DNA from: VAZQ01 sp963835165
GTDB lineage: Bacteria > Pseudomonadota > Alphaproteobacteria > Rhizobiales > Xanthobacteraceae
DNA: 64,000 bases
Direction of reading: 5' to 3'
Assembly (NCBI GenBank): GCA_963835165.1
Contig: CAWIGD010000039.1
Span: 19,316-83,315, forward strand
This document shows positions 51,564 through 60,740 of the stretch, in pieces; the first letter of the stretch is position 1; every line of letters begins with the position of its first letter. Position numbers and translations under genes: made by a program. The notes under the pieces are model-generated. The model was given only the letters and a program-made list of their open reading frames with translations, was not told the DNA's origin and ran no database searches.

Positions 51564-52592
51564 TCACTCGAGCTTGGCGCCCGTCGCCAGGACCAGTGGC
51601 CCCCATTTGGCCTGTTCTGTACGCACGAAGGCGGCGAACGCATCCGGTGTGGTCGGCGAAGGCACGGCATTCTGGCTATCGAACTGCTTTTTCAGTTCGT
51701 CGGATTGCAACACCGCGATGCTGGCCCTGCGCAGCTTGTCGAGGATTTCCGCCGGCGTGCCGGCGGGCGCCACGAGCCCATACCAATTGTCGGAATTGAC
51801 GCCCGCATAACCCAGTTCGGCGGTGGTGGGTATGTCGGGCAATGCCGGACTGCGCACGGACGAGGTCACGGCAAGCGGCTTGAATGCACCGGATCGGATG
51901 TGCGGCAGCAGGAACGGCACGTCCGCTACGATCATCTGGATGTGCCCGCCGAGCATGTCGGTCACGGCCGGACCGACGCCGCGATAGGGGACGTGCACGA
52001 GTTCGAGCTTGGCCTCGGCCTTGAACAACTCGCCCGCCAGATGCGTGATCGAGCCGGCCCCCGCCGAGCCGAAATTGATCTTGCCAGGATGGGAGCGCGC
52101 GTAGGCGACGAAGTCCGCGAAGGTGTTGACCCCGAGCGACGGGTGCACGGTCAAGACTTCCGGAACGCGCACGACGAGCGTGAGGAGCGCAAGATCCTTC
52201 TGCCAGTCGAACGGCATCTTGCTCACCATGAAAGGGATCGCGGACAACGCGGCCGCTCCGGCGAGACAAATCGTGTAGCCGTCGGGCGCGCTCTTGGCGA
52301 CCGCGTCGACACCCGTGAGCCCGCCCGCGCCCGGACGAGTCTCGACCACGATCTGCTGACCGAGTTCCGCGCCGAGCCCGCTCGCCAGGGAGCGGCCGAA
52401 CAGATCGGCAGCCCCGCCGGCGGCGAACGGCAGGATGAGCTTGATCGGCTTGTTCGGAAACGACTGCGCCCATGCGGTGGCCGGCAACAACGCCGCGATG
52501 GCGAAGGCGAGAATCACGGCACGTCGGTTCGCTCGGTTCGGCGAGCCGGCGCGGTGGCGATGGGGATGCAAAGCGATGCCGAAAATGCCCAT
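51564..52592 (-). CDS. Bug/TctC-family binding protein
   Basis: A 342-residue protein with a long leader: basic (HPHRHRAGSPNRANRR), then hydrophobic AVILAFAIAALLPATAWA-Q. Bug motifs: KPIKLILPFAAGGAADLFGR, KSAPDGYTICLAG, HVPYRGVGPAVTDMLGGHIQ and ALPDIPTTAELGY. I start at ATG 52592 because earlier in-frame residues are not leader-like. It ends 19 bp from the convergent Bug end at 51544, and begins 13 bp after the monooxygenase stop, so it is probably co-transcribed with that gene. Confidence 0.9.
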   Translation of the reverse strand: MGIFGIALHPHRHRAGSPNRANRRAVILAFAIAALLPATAWAQSFPNKPIKLILPFAAGGAADLFGRSLASGLGAELGQQIVVETRPGAGGLTGVDAVAKSAPDGYTICLAGAAALSAIPFMVSKMPFDWQKDLALLTLVVRVPEVLTVHPSLGVNTFADFVAYARSHPGKINFGSAGAGSITHLAGELFKAEAKLELVHVPYRGVGPAVTDMLGGHIQMIVADVPFLLPHIRSGAFKPLAVTSSVRSPALPDIPTTAELGYAGVNSDNWYGLVAPAGTPAEILDKLRRASIAVLQSDELKKQFDSQNAVPSPTTPDAFAAFVRTEQAKWGPLVLATGAKLE

Positions 52593-52605
52593 GTCTCGCT
52601 CGTTG

Positions 52606-53922
52606 TCACGCCGGCGTGCGGATTGCGCGCGGCAAACCGAGATGATCACGTAGTGTCGGGCCCGAATAGTCCTTTCTGAACAATCCGCGCCGTTGCAACT
52701 CGGGTACGACCAGGTTGACGAAGTCATCGAATGCCCCGGGAAAGTATGCGGGCATGATGACAAACCCGTCCGCCATTCCTCCCGTGAACCACTCCTCGAG
52801 CTTGTCGGCGATCCGCTGCGGCGTGCCGTAGGTCACCCAATGGCCGCGCGCGGCGGCAGTGACATTGTAGAGGTCGCGTAGCGTCATCTTCTCGCGGCGG
52901 GCCATGTCCAACAACGTTTTTGAAAAGGCCTGACCACGCTCGGTCTTTTCCGGAAAGTCCGGGACCGGACCGTCGAGCGGATAGCCCGAAATATCGTGTC
53001 CCAACCGCTGCGACACCAACGCCATCGCGTTGGTCGATGTCAGCCAGCTTTGCAGGCGCGCGAGCTGTTCTTTCGCCTGCTCGTCGCTCTCGCCGATAAT
53101 GGGCATCACGCCGGGCAGGATCGGAACGTCCGTGGGCGAGCGCCCGTGCTTCACGACACGCTGCTTCAAGCCGTCGTAGGCGGCTTTGGCCGAGGCGGGA
53201 TCGCCATTGACCACGGAGAACACCAGGTCAGCCGAGCGCGCCGAAAGTTCTTGCCCGGGCGGCGAGCCCCCGGCTTGGATGATCACGGGCTGACCTTGCG
53301 GGCAACGCTCGATGTTGAGCGGGCCCTTGACGCTGAAGAAGCGCCCCTTGTGATCGAGCGGACGAACCTTGGACTTGTCGAGGAAGGTGCCTGTAGTCCG
53401 GTCGGCAACGATGGCACCGTCGTCCCACGTGTCCCATAGCCCGCGCACGACGTCGACGAACTCGGTCGCGATCTCGTAACGCAGGTCGTGCTCGTTGAGG
53501 CGCTCTTTGCCGAAGTTCAGCGCGGCGGCGTTGTGCGTGCTCGTGACCACGTTCCAAGCGGCCCGGCCGCCGCAGAGATGGTCGAGAGACGCGAAGCTGC
53601 GGGCGACATGGAAAGGTTCGCTGAAGCTCGTGGACACGGTCGCGCCGAGCCCGACGTGTCGCGTCACCATGCCGAGCGCCGCCAGAAGGGTCATCGGCTC
53701 GAAGCGGTTGATGAACGACGGGTGATCCCCGGGGTCCATCACCACGGCGTCGGAGATGAAGAACAGGTCGAACTTTCCGCGCTCGGCGATACGGGCAATG
53801 GATGTCATCACCGGCAGGCTGCAGCTGGTCGTGAACGCGCCGTCGTAGCGCCACCCGGCGGAATGATTTCCGGTGCCGAGCACGAACACCCCGAGATGCA
53901 TCTGGCGCTTGGAGGCGGACAT
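52606..53922 (-). CDS. NtaA/SnaA/DszA-family flavin-dependent monooxygenase
   Basis: A 438-residue LLM-class monooxygenase of the nitrilotriacetate / pristinamycin / dibenzothiophene-sulfone type: MHLGVFVLGTGNHSAGWRYD, GKFDLFFISDAVVMD, RAAWNVVTSTHNAAALNFG and PVIIQAGGSPPGQELSAR. These enzymes use reduced flavin from a separate reductase to split C-N or C-S bonds. AGGAG precedes the ATG. It lies between two Bug genes on one strand, which suggests that a bound carboxylate or sulfonate is its substrate (inference). No flavin reductase is adjacent. Confidence 0.9.
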   Translation of the reverse strand: MSASKRQMHLGVFVLGTGNHSAGWRYDGAFTTSCSLPVMTSIARIAERGKFDLFFISDAVVMDPGDHPSFINRFEPMTLLAALGMVTRHVGLGATVSTSFSEPFHVARSFASLDHLCGGRAAWNVVTSTHNAAALNFGKERLNEHDLRYEIATEFVDVVRGLWDTWDDGAIVADRTTGTFLDKSKVRPLDHKGRFFSVKGPLNIERCPQGQPVIIQAGGSPPGQELSARSADLVFSVVNGDPASAKAAYDGLKQRVVKHGRSPTDVPILPGVMPIIGESDEQAKEQLARLQSWLTSTNAMALVSQRLGHDISGYPLDGPVPDFPEKTERGQAFSKTLLDMARREKMTLRDLYNVTAAARGHWVTYGTPQRIADKLEEWFTGGMADGFVIMPAYFPGAFDDFVNLVVPELQRRGLFRKDYSGPTLRDHLGLPRAIRTPA

Positions 53923-53978
53923 GCCGGCATTCTCCTTTTTGCAGGGTTTTTGATGTTCGGCTTGCGTTCGAACGCGGA

Positions 53979-54974
53979 TCACTGCTCCAGGCGGATGCTC
54001 TTCTCACGCACGATGGTCGACCACTTCTGCAATTCCGATTGGACCTTTCCGGCGAGAACGTCCTGGCCGCCCCCGACCGTCTCGACGCCGAGTTTCCGCA
54101 ACGCTTCCTTCACGCGCGGCGAAGCGAGGACGGCGTTGGTCTTGCTGTTCAGGACATCAACGATCGGTTTTGGCGTCCCGGCCGGAGCGAACAAGCCGAA
54201 CCAGACCATCGTGTCGTAGCCGGGCAGGCCGGCTTCGGAGATCGTGGGTAGATCGGGAAGGACCGGCGAGCGGTTGAGACCGGCCACGCCCAGCACCCGA
54301 ATGGTTCCGGCCTGGAGATAGCCGAGCGACGTGGACACGCCATCGAACATGTAGTTGAGCCGGCCGGCGATGAGATCCGTCATCGCCGGGGCAGACCCGC
54401 GATAGGGCACATGATTGGCTTGAATTTTCGCCATGGAGTTGAAGAGCTCGGCGCCGAGATGATTGATGCTGCCGGTACCGTAGGATCCGAAACTCAGCTC
54501 GCCCGGCCGGCTCTGTCCCAATGCGATCAGGTCGCCGACGTTCTTTGCCGGCAGCGAGGGAGGAACGATCAACAGGAGCGGGGACGATGTCAGCAGGACG
54601 ATGGGGACGAAATCGCGAACCGGATCGTAGGTGATCCGCGCGTAGACGTTGGAGTTCGTCCCGTGGGTACTGCCGGTTCCGACGAGCAGCGTGTAGCCGT
54701 CGGGCGGCGCCTGCGCCACGGCGGCTGCCCCGAGCATGCCGCCGGCACCTCCGCGATTTTCGATGATGACCGACTGTCCGAGCTCTTCGCCCAGCTTCGG
54801 CGCGATGATGCGGGCGGCCACGTCGACACCGCCGCCGGCGACGAATGGCACGACGATCTTCAGCGTTTGATTGGGATAGTCCTGTGCTCTCGCGGGCGGA
54901 GCGATGACGTCGAGCGGCAAAATGCCGAGTGCAAGAAAACAAATCCCCGTCCGGCGAAGACTCATCATCTTCAT
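53979..54974 (-). CDS. Bug/TctC-family binding protein
   Basis: A 331-residue protein: leader MKMMSLRRTGICFLALGILP ending near ARA-Q, then QTLKIVVPFVAGGGVDVAAR, QAPPDGYTLLVGT, HVPYRGSAPAMTDLIAGRLN and VLPDLPTISEAGL. Together with the following monooxygenase gene (57 bp away) and the next Bug gene it forms a minus-strand run. Confidence 0.9.
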   Translation of the reverse strand: MKMMSLRRTGICFLALGILPLDVIAPPARAQDYPNQTLKIVVPFVAGGGVDVAARIIAPKLGEELGQSVIIENRGGAGGMLGAAAVAQAPPDGYTLLVGTGSTHGTNSNVYARITYDPVRDFVPIVLLTSSPLLLIVPPSLPAKNVGDLIALGQSRPGELSFGSYGTGSINHLGAELFNSMAKIQANHVPYRGSAPAMTDLIAGRLNYMFDGVSTSLGYLQAGTIRVLGVAGLNRSPVLPDLPTISEAGLPGYDTMVWFGLFAPAGTPKPIVDVLNSKTNAVLASPRVKEALRKLGVETVGGGQDVLAGKVQSELQKWSTIVREKSIRLEQ

Positions 54975-55195
54975 GCTGCCTGCATGACGTTGATCTCAAA
55001 TCGGCGATCTACGAACGTCGCGATCTTGGCCTAGCTCCTGACCAAAGACAAACCTGTTCTTGCGACGTGCGTTGAACGTCGTTCAGGCGCCGGCGGCCTC
55101 ATCGATCAGTGGAGACAAGAGGGGGACCTGCAACCGAACGGGGCCGTCGCGCAGCATATTGCCACGCGCCGCACGCATCGCCTCAGCGGACTGAC

Positions 55196-56164
55196 CTAGT
55201 TGGCTTTGACGCCGGAGCGGCGTACCACGTCGGCCCATACACTGAGTTCACGTCCGATCAGCGCGTCGAACTCTGCAGGCGTGCTGCCAATCGGCTGGGC
55301 GCCCAGCTCCTTGAAACGCCCCATCACCTCCGGCGCCTGCAGCGCTTGACGCGCTGCCGCGTTGAGGCGATCGACAATCGGTTGCGGCGTGCCGGCCGGA
55401 GCGCTGAAGCCCTGCCACACCACCGCCTGGAAGCCGGGCACCCCGGCCTCGATCATCGTGGGCAACTCCTGCGCGGCAGGCGAGCGCTTTGGCGATGTAA
55501 CGGCCAGGGCGTGCAGCCGTCCGGCTGTTACATGCGGCAGCGCCACCGGGCTGTTGGAAAACATCGCCTGTACGTGACCGGCGATGACGTCGCTGACCGA
55601 GAAATTGTCGCCGCGATAGGCGACCTGAGCAACCGAGATTCCGGTTTGCAGTTTCAGCAGCTCGACGACCAGATTCGTCAAAGTGGCGGTGCCGTTATGC
55701 GCGAAGTTCATCGTACCCGGACGGGCTTTAGCGAGCTCGATCAGCTCCTGCACGCTCCTTGCCGGTACTTGCGGATTGACGACAAGAACGAATGGGTTCT
55801 CGGCAACATTGCAAATGTGGACGAAATCCTGTTGCGGATTGAAGCTGAGATTGGACAAGGTGACAGCCATCACCGCGAAGCCGGCCGACGTCCACACCAG
55901 CGTGTAGCCGTCGGGAGCGGAGCGGGCGACCTGCCCGAAGGCGATCGCTCCGCCGGCGCCGGGCTGATTTTGCACGACGATCACCTGTCCGAGGTCCTCG
56001 GCCATGTGTCGCGTGAGAATGCGAACCAGAACGTCGGCGCCGCCCCCGGGCGGAAATGGCACGACCATCGTGATCGGGCGCGAAGGATAGGACTGCGCAT
56101 CCGCGACGTGTGGACACGCGACGGCGGCCCCGCCGAGCAGCGTTATGAACGCGCGCCGGTTCAT
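55196..56164 (-). CDS. Bug/TctC-family binding protein with Tat-like leader
   Basis: A 322-residue protein. The leader MNRRAFITLLGGAAVACPHV has the RRxFITLLGGAA pattern common to binding proteins exported by Tat; cleavage near ADA-Q. Core: RPITMVVPFPPGGGADVLVR, RSAPDGYTLVWTS, QVAYRGDNFSVSDVIAGHVQ and ELPTMIEAGVPGF. A space of 221 bp separates it from the Bug gene that follows it, so that gene may have its own promoter. Confidence 0.9.
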   Translation of the reverse strand: MNRRAFITLLGGAAVACPHVADAQSYPSRPITMVVPFPPGGGADVLVRILTRHMAEDLGQVIVVQNQPGAGGAIAFGQVARSAPDGYTLVWTSAGFAVMAVTLSNLSFNPQQDFVHICNVAENPFVLVVNPQVPARSVQELIELAKARPGTMNFAHNGTATLTNLVVELLKLQTGISVAQVAYRGDNFSVSDVIAGHVQAMFSNSPVALPHVTAGRLHALAVTSPKRSPAAQELPTMIEAGVPGFQAVVWQGFSAPAGTPQPIVDRLNAAARQALQAPEVMGRFKELGAQPIGSTPAEFDALIGRELSVWADVVRRSGVKAN

Positions 56165-56195
56165 ATTGCTGCCGCGGTCCCGAGGCCCTGCGACA

Positions 56196-57161
56196 TCACT
56201 GCTCCTTCATGTTGGCGGCCTTGATCGCAATGTCGAACTGCGCCTGTTCTCGCGCGATCTGCGCAGCGGATTCCTCCGGCGTCGTGCCATTGGGCTCGAT
56301 CCCGAGCTTGGTCAATTGCTCGATGACCCCGGGATCCTTGGCTGCCGCGATGACCTCCTTGGCCAGCTTGTCCACGATCGGCCGCGGCGTCTTGGCGGGC
56401 ACGAGGAAGCCGTTCCAGGCCGACAGCGAGAAGTCGGGATAGGTTTCGCTCACCGTCGGAACATCCGGCAACTGGTTCATTCGTTTGTCGGCGGCAACGC
56501 CGATGATGCGTGCCTTGCCGCTCTCGACAAACGGAATAATGTCGGCGGCGTTGCCGAAATACATGTCGACCTGGCCGCCCAGCAGCGCCGTCATCGCCGG
56601 GGCGCCGCCGCGAAACGGAATGTGCACCGCGTCAAGCCCGGAGCGCGCCACGAACAGCGCGCCGGACAAATGACTCACCGAGCCGGTTCCGCCGGAGCCG
56701 TAGTTGAGTTTGCGATTCTTGGCATACTCGACGAATTCAGGGATCGTCTTGGCCGGAATTGCACTGCTGATGGCCAGAATGAACGGCCCGGTCCCGAAGA
56801 TGCTGACCGGCGTGAAGTCCTTGTGCGGATCGTAGTTGACCTTCTGCACGTTCGGCAGGACGGCAATCTGGGGCGCTGCCGCGAAGAACAAGGTGTAGCC
56901 GTCGGGTGCCGCTTGCGCGACATAGGCCGCCGCGATCGCGCCTCCCGCGCCGACGCGATTTTCCACGACGAAGCTTTGCTTGAACACCTCAGCGAGCTTC
57001 TGGCTGGCGACGCGGGCCATGATGTCGGTGTTTCCGCCGGCGGCGAACGGCACCACCACCGTCACGGTCCTGGTGGGCCAATCCGTCGTCTGTGCCGACG
57101 AGGCTTCAGGTACGAACCCAGCGAGCAGGACGAGCCCGGCCAGCACATGCCGGCGGCTCAT
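56196..57161 (-). CDS. Bug/TctC-family binding protein
   Basis: A 321-residue protein; leader MSRRHVLAGLVLLAGFVPEA with a possible RR motif, then TRTVTVVVPFAAGGNTDIMA, QAAPDGYTLFFAA, HIPFRGGAPAMTALLGGQVD and QLPDVPTVSETYP. An in-frame start at 57224 would add 21 residues that disturb the leader. It lies 31 bp upstream of the next Bug gene, so both are likely transcribed together. Confidence 0.9.
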   Translation of the reverse strand: MSRRHVLAGLVLLAGFVPEASSAQTTDWPTRTVTVVVPFAAGGNTDIMARVASQKLAEVFKQSFVVENRVGAGGAIAAAYVAQAAPDGYTLFFAAAPQIAVLPNVQKVNYDPHKDFTPVSIFGTGPFILAISSAIPAKTIPEFVEYAKNRKLNYGSGGTGSVSHLSGALFVARSGLDAVHIPFRGGAPAMTALLGGQVDMYFGNAADIIPFVESGKARIIGVAADKRMNQLPDVPTVSETYPDFSLSAWNGFLVPAKTPRPIVDKLAKEVIAAAKDPGVIEQLTKLGIEPNGTTPEESAAQIAREQAQFDIAIKAANMKEQ

Positions 57162-57482
57162 GGTGCCGGTGCGGGTGAGAGAGCGGAGACATGATCCCAT
57201 CATGGCGCTCGGCGAATGCGGCATCTCGAAAACTCCATCGATCCCGGCGTCGACCCCTACGCTCGAATGTCCAGATCATTAATGCCATGGGCGAGGTGCT
57301 GCCAAGCCGTGGTTGCCTATTTGCCGGCATTTGGGGCGATCAAAGTGTCGTCATTGTGCGGTTAATATGTGCACGTTCCTGCGCGAATTGAGGAACCGCG
57401 GCGCATCCGCCCGATAATGGAACTGCGGCGCGCCACCGGCGACATTGAGCCGCACGACCAAGTACCGGCAGGCTAAGCAGGC
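57162..57482. other. Intergenic region
   Basis: About 320 bp between the end of the NmrA-type gene and the start of a Bug gene, both leftward. It is locally AT-rich around 57340-57370 (GGTTAATATG). It should hold the Bug promoter; no clear hexamer pair, hairpin with T-run or small gene was found. Confidence 0.5.
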
Positions 57483-58355
57483 TCACGCCGTCGGCAATTC
57501 CCTCTTCACGAAATCAACGAAGCGGGTGGGCTCGCGGCCAAGAATCCAGCGAAGCACGTTCGGATTTCCGATCAGGCCATGCGCGTCGTAGTGTGCATTC
57601 ATCAGACACATGGTTTCGATCCGCTCGGCGGGCACTCCCGCCGCGGCAGCCTCGCGGCGAAATTCGTCCAGGGGCTTGCCCATCGCGCGGATCGGCCGTC
57701 CGAGCAACTGCGCAAGGATGCCCGCCATGTCGTCCTGGCTCAATGCCTCCGGCCCGGCAAGCTGGTAGGTCGCGCCCTCGTGGCCCGGAGTGGTCAGGAT
57801 ATGGGCTGTGGCCTCGGCCAGGTCCGAGAGATCGACGACGCTGAATTGCGCCGTGGTTCCGAACGGCATGCTGTGGACGCCGGTCGTCAGAACGGTTTTC
57901 CAGATCGGATTCAGGTGCTGCATATACCGGCTCGGCTGCAGGATGGTATAGACCTGTCCGGAATTGACCAGATAACGCTCCGCTTCAAGCTTGCGCGCAT
58001 GGTGCGGCACGTCGGCGAGCAACGGGTGCAGCACCGAGTACAGAACAAAGCGATCGACGCCCTCTTTCGACGCGAGGTCGATCAAGGACGTCGCAATTTT
58101 GTCTTCCTGCGGATGCATCGGCGGGCAGATGTGCAGAACTTGTCCCACCCCTTCGAGGGCTCGCTGCAACGAGCCGGGATCGGTCAGGTCTCCGATTGCG
58201 ATCTCGGACGCTCCGGCCTCCAGCAGGTCCGGTCCGGCCTCCGGACGCCTTAGCAATGCTCTCACAATCCCGCCTTTCGCGGCAGCGGCGGCGACCGCGC
58301 GCCGTCCGGTCTTGCCGGAGGCGCCGGTGATCAGGATCGGTTTCGTCAGGTCCAT
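57483..58355 (-). CDS. NmrA-family NAD(P)-binding protein
   Basis: A 290-residue atypical SDR. The dinucleotide loop is LITGASGKTGRRAVAAA (GxxGxxG). VLHICPPMHPQEDKIATSLI, RKLEAERYLVNSGQVYTILQ and TYQLAGPEALSQDDMAGIL follow in the order seen in NmrA/HSCARG and azoreductase-like proteins. These sense NADP(H) or reduce quinones or azo compounds. It is divergent from the flavin monooxygenase gene at 58615, a common pairing in aromatic catabolism, so a shared regulator is likely although none is present nearby. Confidence 0.87.
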   Translation of the reverse strand: MDLTKPILITGASGKTGRRAVAAAAAKGGIVRALLRRPEAGPDLLEAGASEIAIGDLTDPGSLQRALEGVGQVLHICPPMHPQEDKIATSLIDLASKEGVDRFVLYSVLHPLLADVPHHARKLEAERYLVNSGQVYTILQPSRYMQHLNPIWKTVLTTGVHSMPFGTTAQFSVVDLSDLAEATAHILTTPGHEGATYQLAGPEALSQDDMAGILAQLLGRPIRAMGKPLDEFRREAAAAGVPAERIETMCLMNAHYDAHGLIGNPNVLRWILGREPTRFVDFVKRELPTA

Positions 58356-58614
58356 TGTTTACTCCGGCGCCCGCCAGGACGTTGCGCCTCTGGACCATAA
58401 CGGCACCCAACGGGCAAGCGGCTTGATGATAGCAAGACGTCCTCTGGTTCTTGCCCTACGCGAGACAAGGGGACGGGGTCATTGGCGCTTGACCGCGGGA
58501 TTGCGGTCGCAAGTCAGCCATGCGGCGCGCGACGCGCTTCGAGGTCTGGTCAACATCGTGGTCTCGGCCTATGCAACTGCGGCAAGAGCTGACTGCGTGA
58601 ACACGAGATCGAAT

Positions 58615-59832
58615 ATGCAATCTGAACGTCCGATCGTCATTGCAGGTGGCGGCCCTGTTGGCGTGGTGACCGCACTCGCGCTCGCCCGGCAGGGCCTGGA
58701 CGTTCAGCTTTTCGAAGCGGAGGCCCGTGTCAACGATAGCCCGCGGGCGGCGACCACGCACGCTGCCACCCTCGAGATATTGGAAAATCTTGGTCTGGTG
58801 GAAGAAGTGACCAGGCGCGGCTTGATCGAACCCAAATTCCGCATATGGGATCGTGCCAGCCGGACCATCATTGCCGAATTCAATTTCGGCGTGCTGAAGA
58901 ACGACACGCGCTATCCGTATGTCGTGCAATGCGAGCAGCACAAGCTGGCCAACATTGCCCTCGATCGGCTGCGAGCGCTGCCGAACGTTGCGGTCGAATT
59001 CTCGGCGCGCGTCGGCGGCTTCGAGCAGTTCGATGATCGAGTGGAGGTCGAGGTCGAGACCACGACTGGAAGGCGCCGGGTATCAGCCTCCTATCTGATC
59101 GGTGCGGACGGCGGACGCTCGACGGTGCGCAAGGGACTTGAGATCGAGTTCGAGGGATACACCCATCCGGAACGGTTCCTGGTGCTCACGACGACATACC
59201 CGTTCGGTACCGAATTCGCCGAATGCTCGCGGAACTACTTTTCGGATCCGGACGAGTGGGCCGCCTTGTTCAAAGTCACCGGCGACGACGGCAACGGCCT
59301 TTGGCGGGTCGTGTTCCCCACCCGGCTCATGGAAAGCGAGGAAGAGGCGTTCGAGGAAGCGGCCGTGCAGGCGCGGCTGCAGAGGTTCTTCCCGAAACCC
59401 GGTCCCTATCCGGTGGTCCATCGCAACATCTACAATGTGCACCAGCGCGTGGCGGCGGCGTTCCGCAAGGGCCGTGCTTTCCTCGCCGGCGACTCGGCCC
59501 ACGTCAACAACCCGCTCGGCGGGCTCGGCCTGAATTTTGGAATCCACGATGGCGTCGAACTGTCCTCCCTGTTGGGTCGCGTCATCCGTCGGGAAGTGTC
59601 GCCGGACATTCTGGATCTCTATGACCGGTTTCGGCGGCCGCTGAACGTCGAATATGTCCAGCAGCAGACCATCGCCAATAAGAAACGGCTGGAGGAGAAG
59701 GATCCAGCCATGCGTGCCAAGAGCAACGCCTCCCTGCGGGCGATCGCGGCCGACCCGGCGGCGCATCGCGCCTATCTGCTGCGGGCGTCGCTCATCGACA
59801 GCGTGCGCAAGCGTCAGGCCGAAGCGGTCTGA
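58615..59832 (+). CDS. FAD-dependent aromatic monooxygenase (MhpA/UbiH-like)
   Basis: A 405-residue flavoprotein hydroxylase. The GxGxxG motif is VIAGGGPVGVVTALALARQG, the DG motif is LIGADGGRSTVRKGL, and the GD motif is FLAGDSAHVNNPLGGLGLNF. AATTHAATLEILENLGLVEE is typical of 3-(3-hydroxyphenyl)propionate or related phenol hydroxylases. These insert one oxygen into an aromatic ring using NAD(P)H. The C-terminal thioredoxin-like domain of longer phenol hydroxylases is absent. Start ATG 58615 is chosen from the flavin motif position. The gene ends 21 bp before the convergent broken racemase-like gene. Confidence 0.9.
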   Translation: MQSERPIVIAGGGPVGVVTALALARQGLDVQLFEAEARVNDSPRAATTHAATLEILENLGLVEEVTRRGLIEPKFRIWDRASRTIIAEFNFGVLKNDTRYPYVVQCEQHKLANIALDRLRALPNVAVEFSARVGGFEQFDDRVEVEVETTTGRRRVSASYLIGADGGRSTVRKGLEIEFEGYTHPERFLVLTTTYPFGTEFAECSRNYFSDPDEWAALFKVTGDDGNGLWRVVFPTRLMESEEEAFEEAAVQARLQRFFPKPGPYPVVHRNIYNVHQRVAAAFRKGRAFLAGDSAHVNNPLGGLGLNFGIHDGVELSSLLGRVIRREVSPDILDLYDRFRRPLNVEYVQQQTIANKKRLEEKDPAMRAKSNASLRAIAADPAAHRAYLLRASLIDSVRKRQAEAV

Positions 59833-59853
59833 GCGACCACCAGGGCCCGCGTG

Positions 59854-60605
59854 CTAGAACTCCTCCAGGATCTCGCGCCGTGGCCGAGGACGCGGTCCTC
59901 GATGCCGCATTGGCGGATCGCATGCCAGTAGGACACCACACGACGTTGACCGCCAGCACCGGCTTGCCCAGCCAGCGCTCGGCCTCCGCGGAGACCCGCG
60001 CCGCCGGCAACGCGGTGCCCAGCGTCAGCAGCGCATCGATGTCGTCGCCGTTCAGCTCGATCAGCGCGTTGCGGATGTCCTGCGACGACACCTGCGCGAT
60101 CAGGCGCGGCGTGGCGCATTTGAGCCCCTTGAGGCGCACCACGTCGAAACCGGCTTCCACGAAATAGGCGCGCACCATCTCGTCGCCGCGCGGCTGGTGC
60201 GGGGTGAGGATCGCGATTTTCTTGCTGCCGAACTTGTTCAGCGCGGCCACCGACGCGGTCGACCCCATGGAAATGCCGACGCCGGCGCGTTGTGCAAGAT
60301 TCCGCCTGCAGCTTGTCGGCGGCCGCGACGCCGCCCCAGAACGACTTGAGCGCGATCCCCATGACGAGATGGTCGAGACCGGCGGTCATGATCTGGTCGA
60401 TCGCCGTGCCCATCCCGTCGCGCATCATCTGCATGTGCTCGTAGAATGCCTCCTCGGTATTGAGGGGACGCTCCTTTATCGTGACGCGGCCGGTGTGGCA
60501 GGTCACGCCCGGCACCCGCAACATCTCGGTCTCGGGTTGGACGGTCGTATTGGTCGACGGCACGACGAGGCCGATACGCTTTCGATATCCAAGAGTGTCG
60601 GGCAA
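59854..60605 (-). pseudogene. Asp/Glu racemase / maleate isomerase-like gene, frameshifted
   Basis: The TTG at 60605 has GGGAG eight bases upstream and begins PDTLGYRKRIGLVVPSTNT, as in maleate isomerase-like proteins. The frame changes near 60300 (to the one reading QRAGVGISMGSTASVAALNK). It changes again near 59935 (to SYWHAIRQCGIEDRVLGHG) and near 59875 (to REILEEF and a stop at 59854). With three one-base changes it makes a normal protein of about 250 residues. The cysteines of classical racemases are not seen (GIALKSFWGG; LTLGTALP). The family is likely; whether the breaks are real is open. Confidence 0.75.
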
Positions 60606-60740
60606 GATGTGAACTCCCAATCATTGGCGGCGGGAACGTACATGCACGCCGATAGGGTCACAAGCTCACCGCCTGGCTTGGCGCGGTCGCGTCCCCGTGA
60701 TGCTCGGTTTGTGACCGTTCGGTAGGACCTTCGGCATCCG

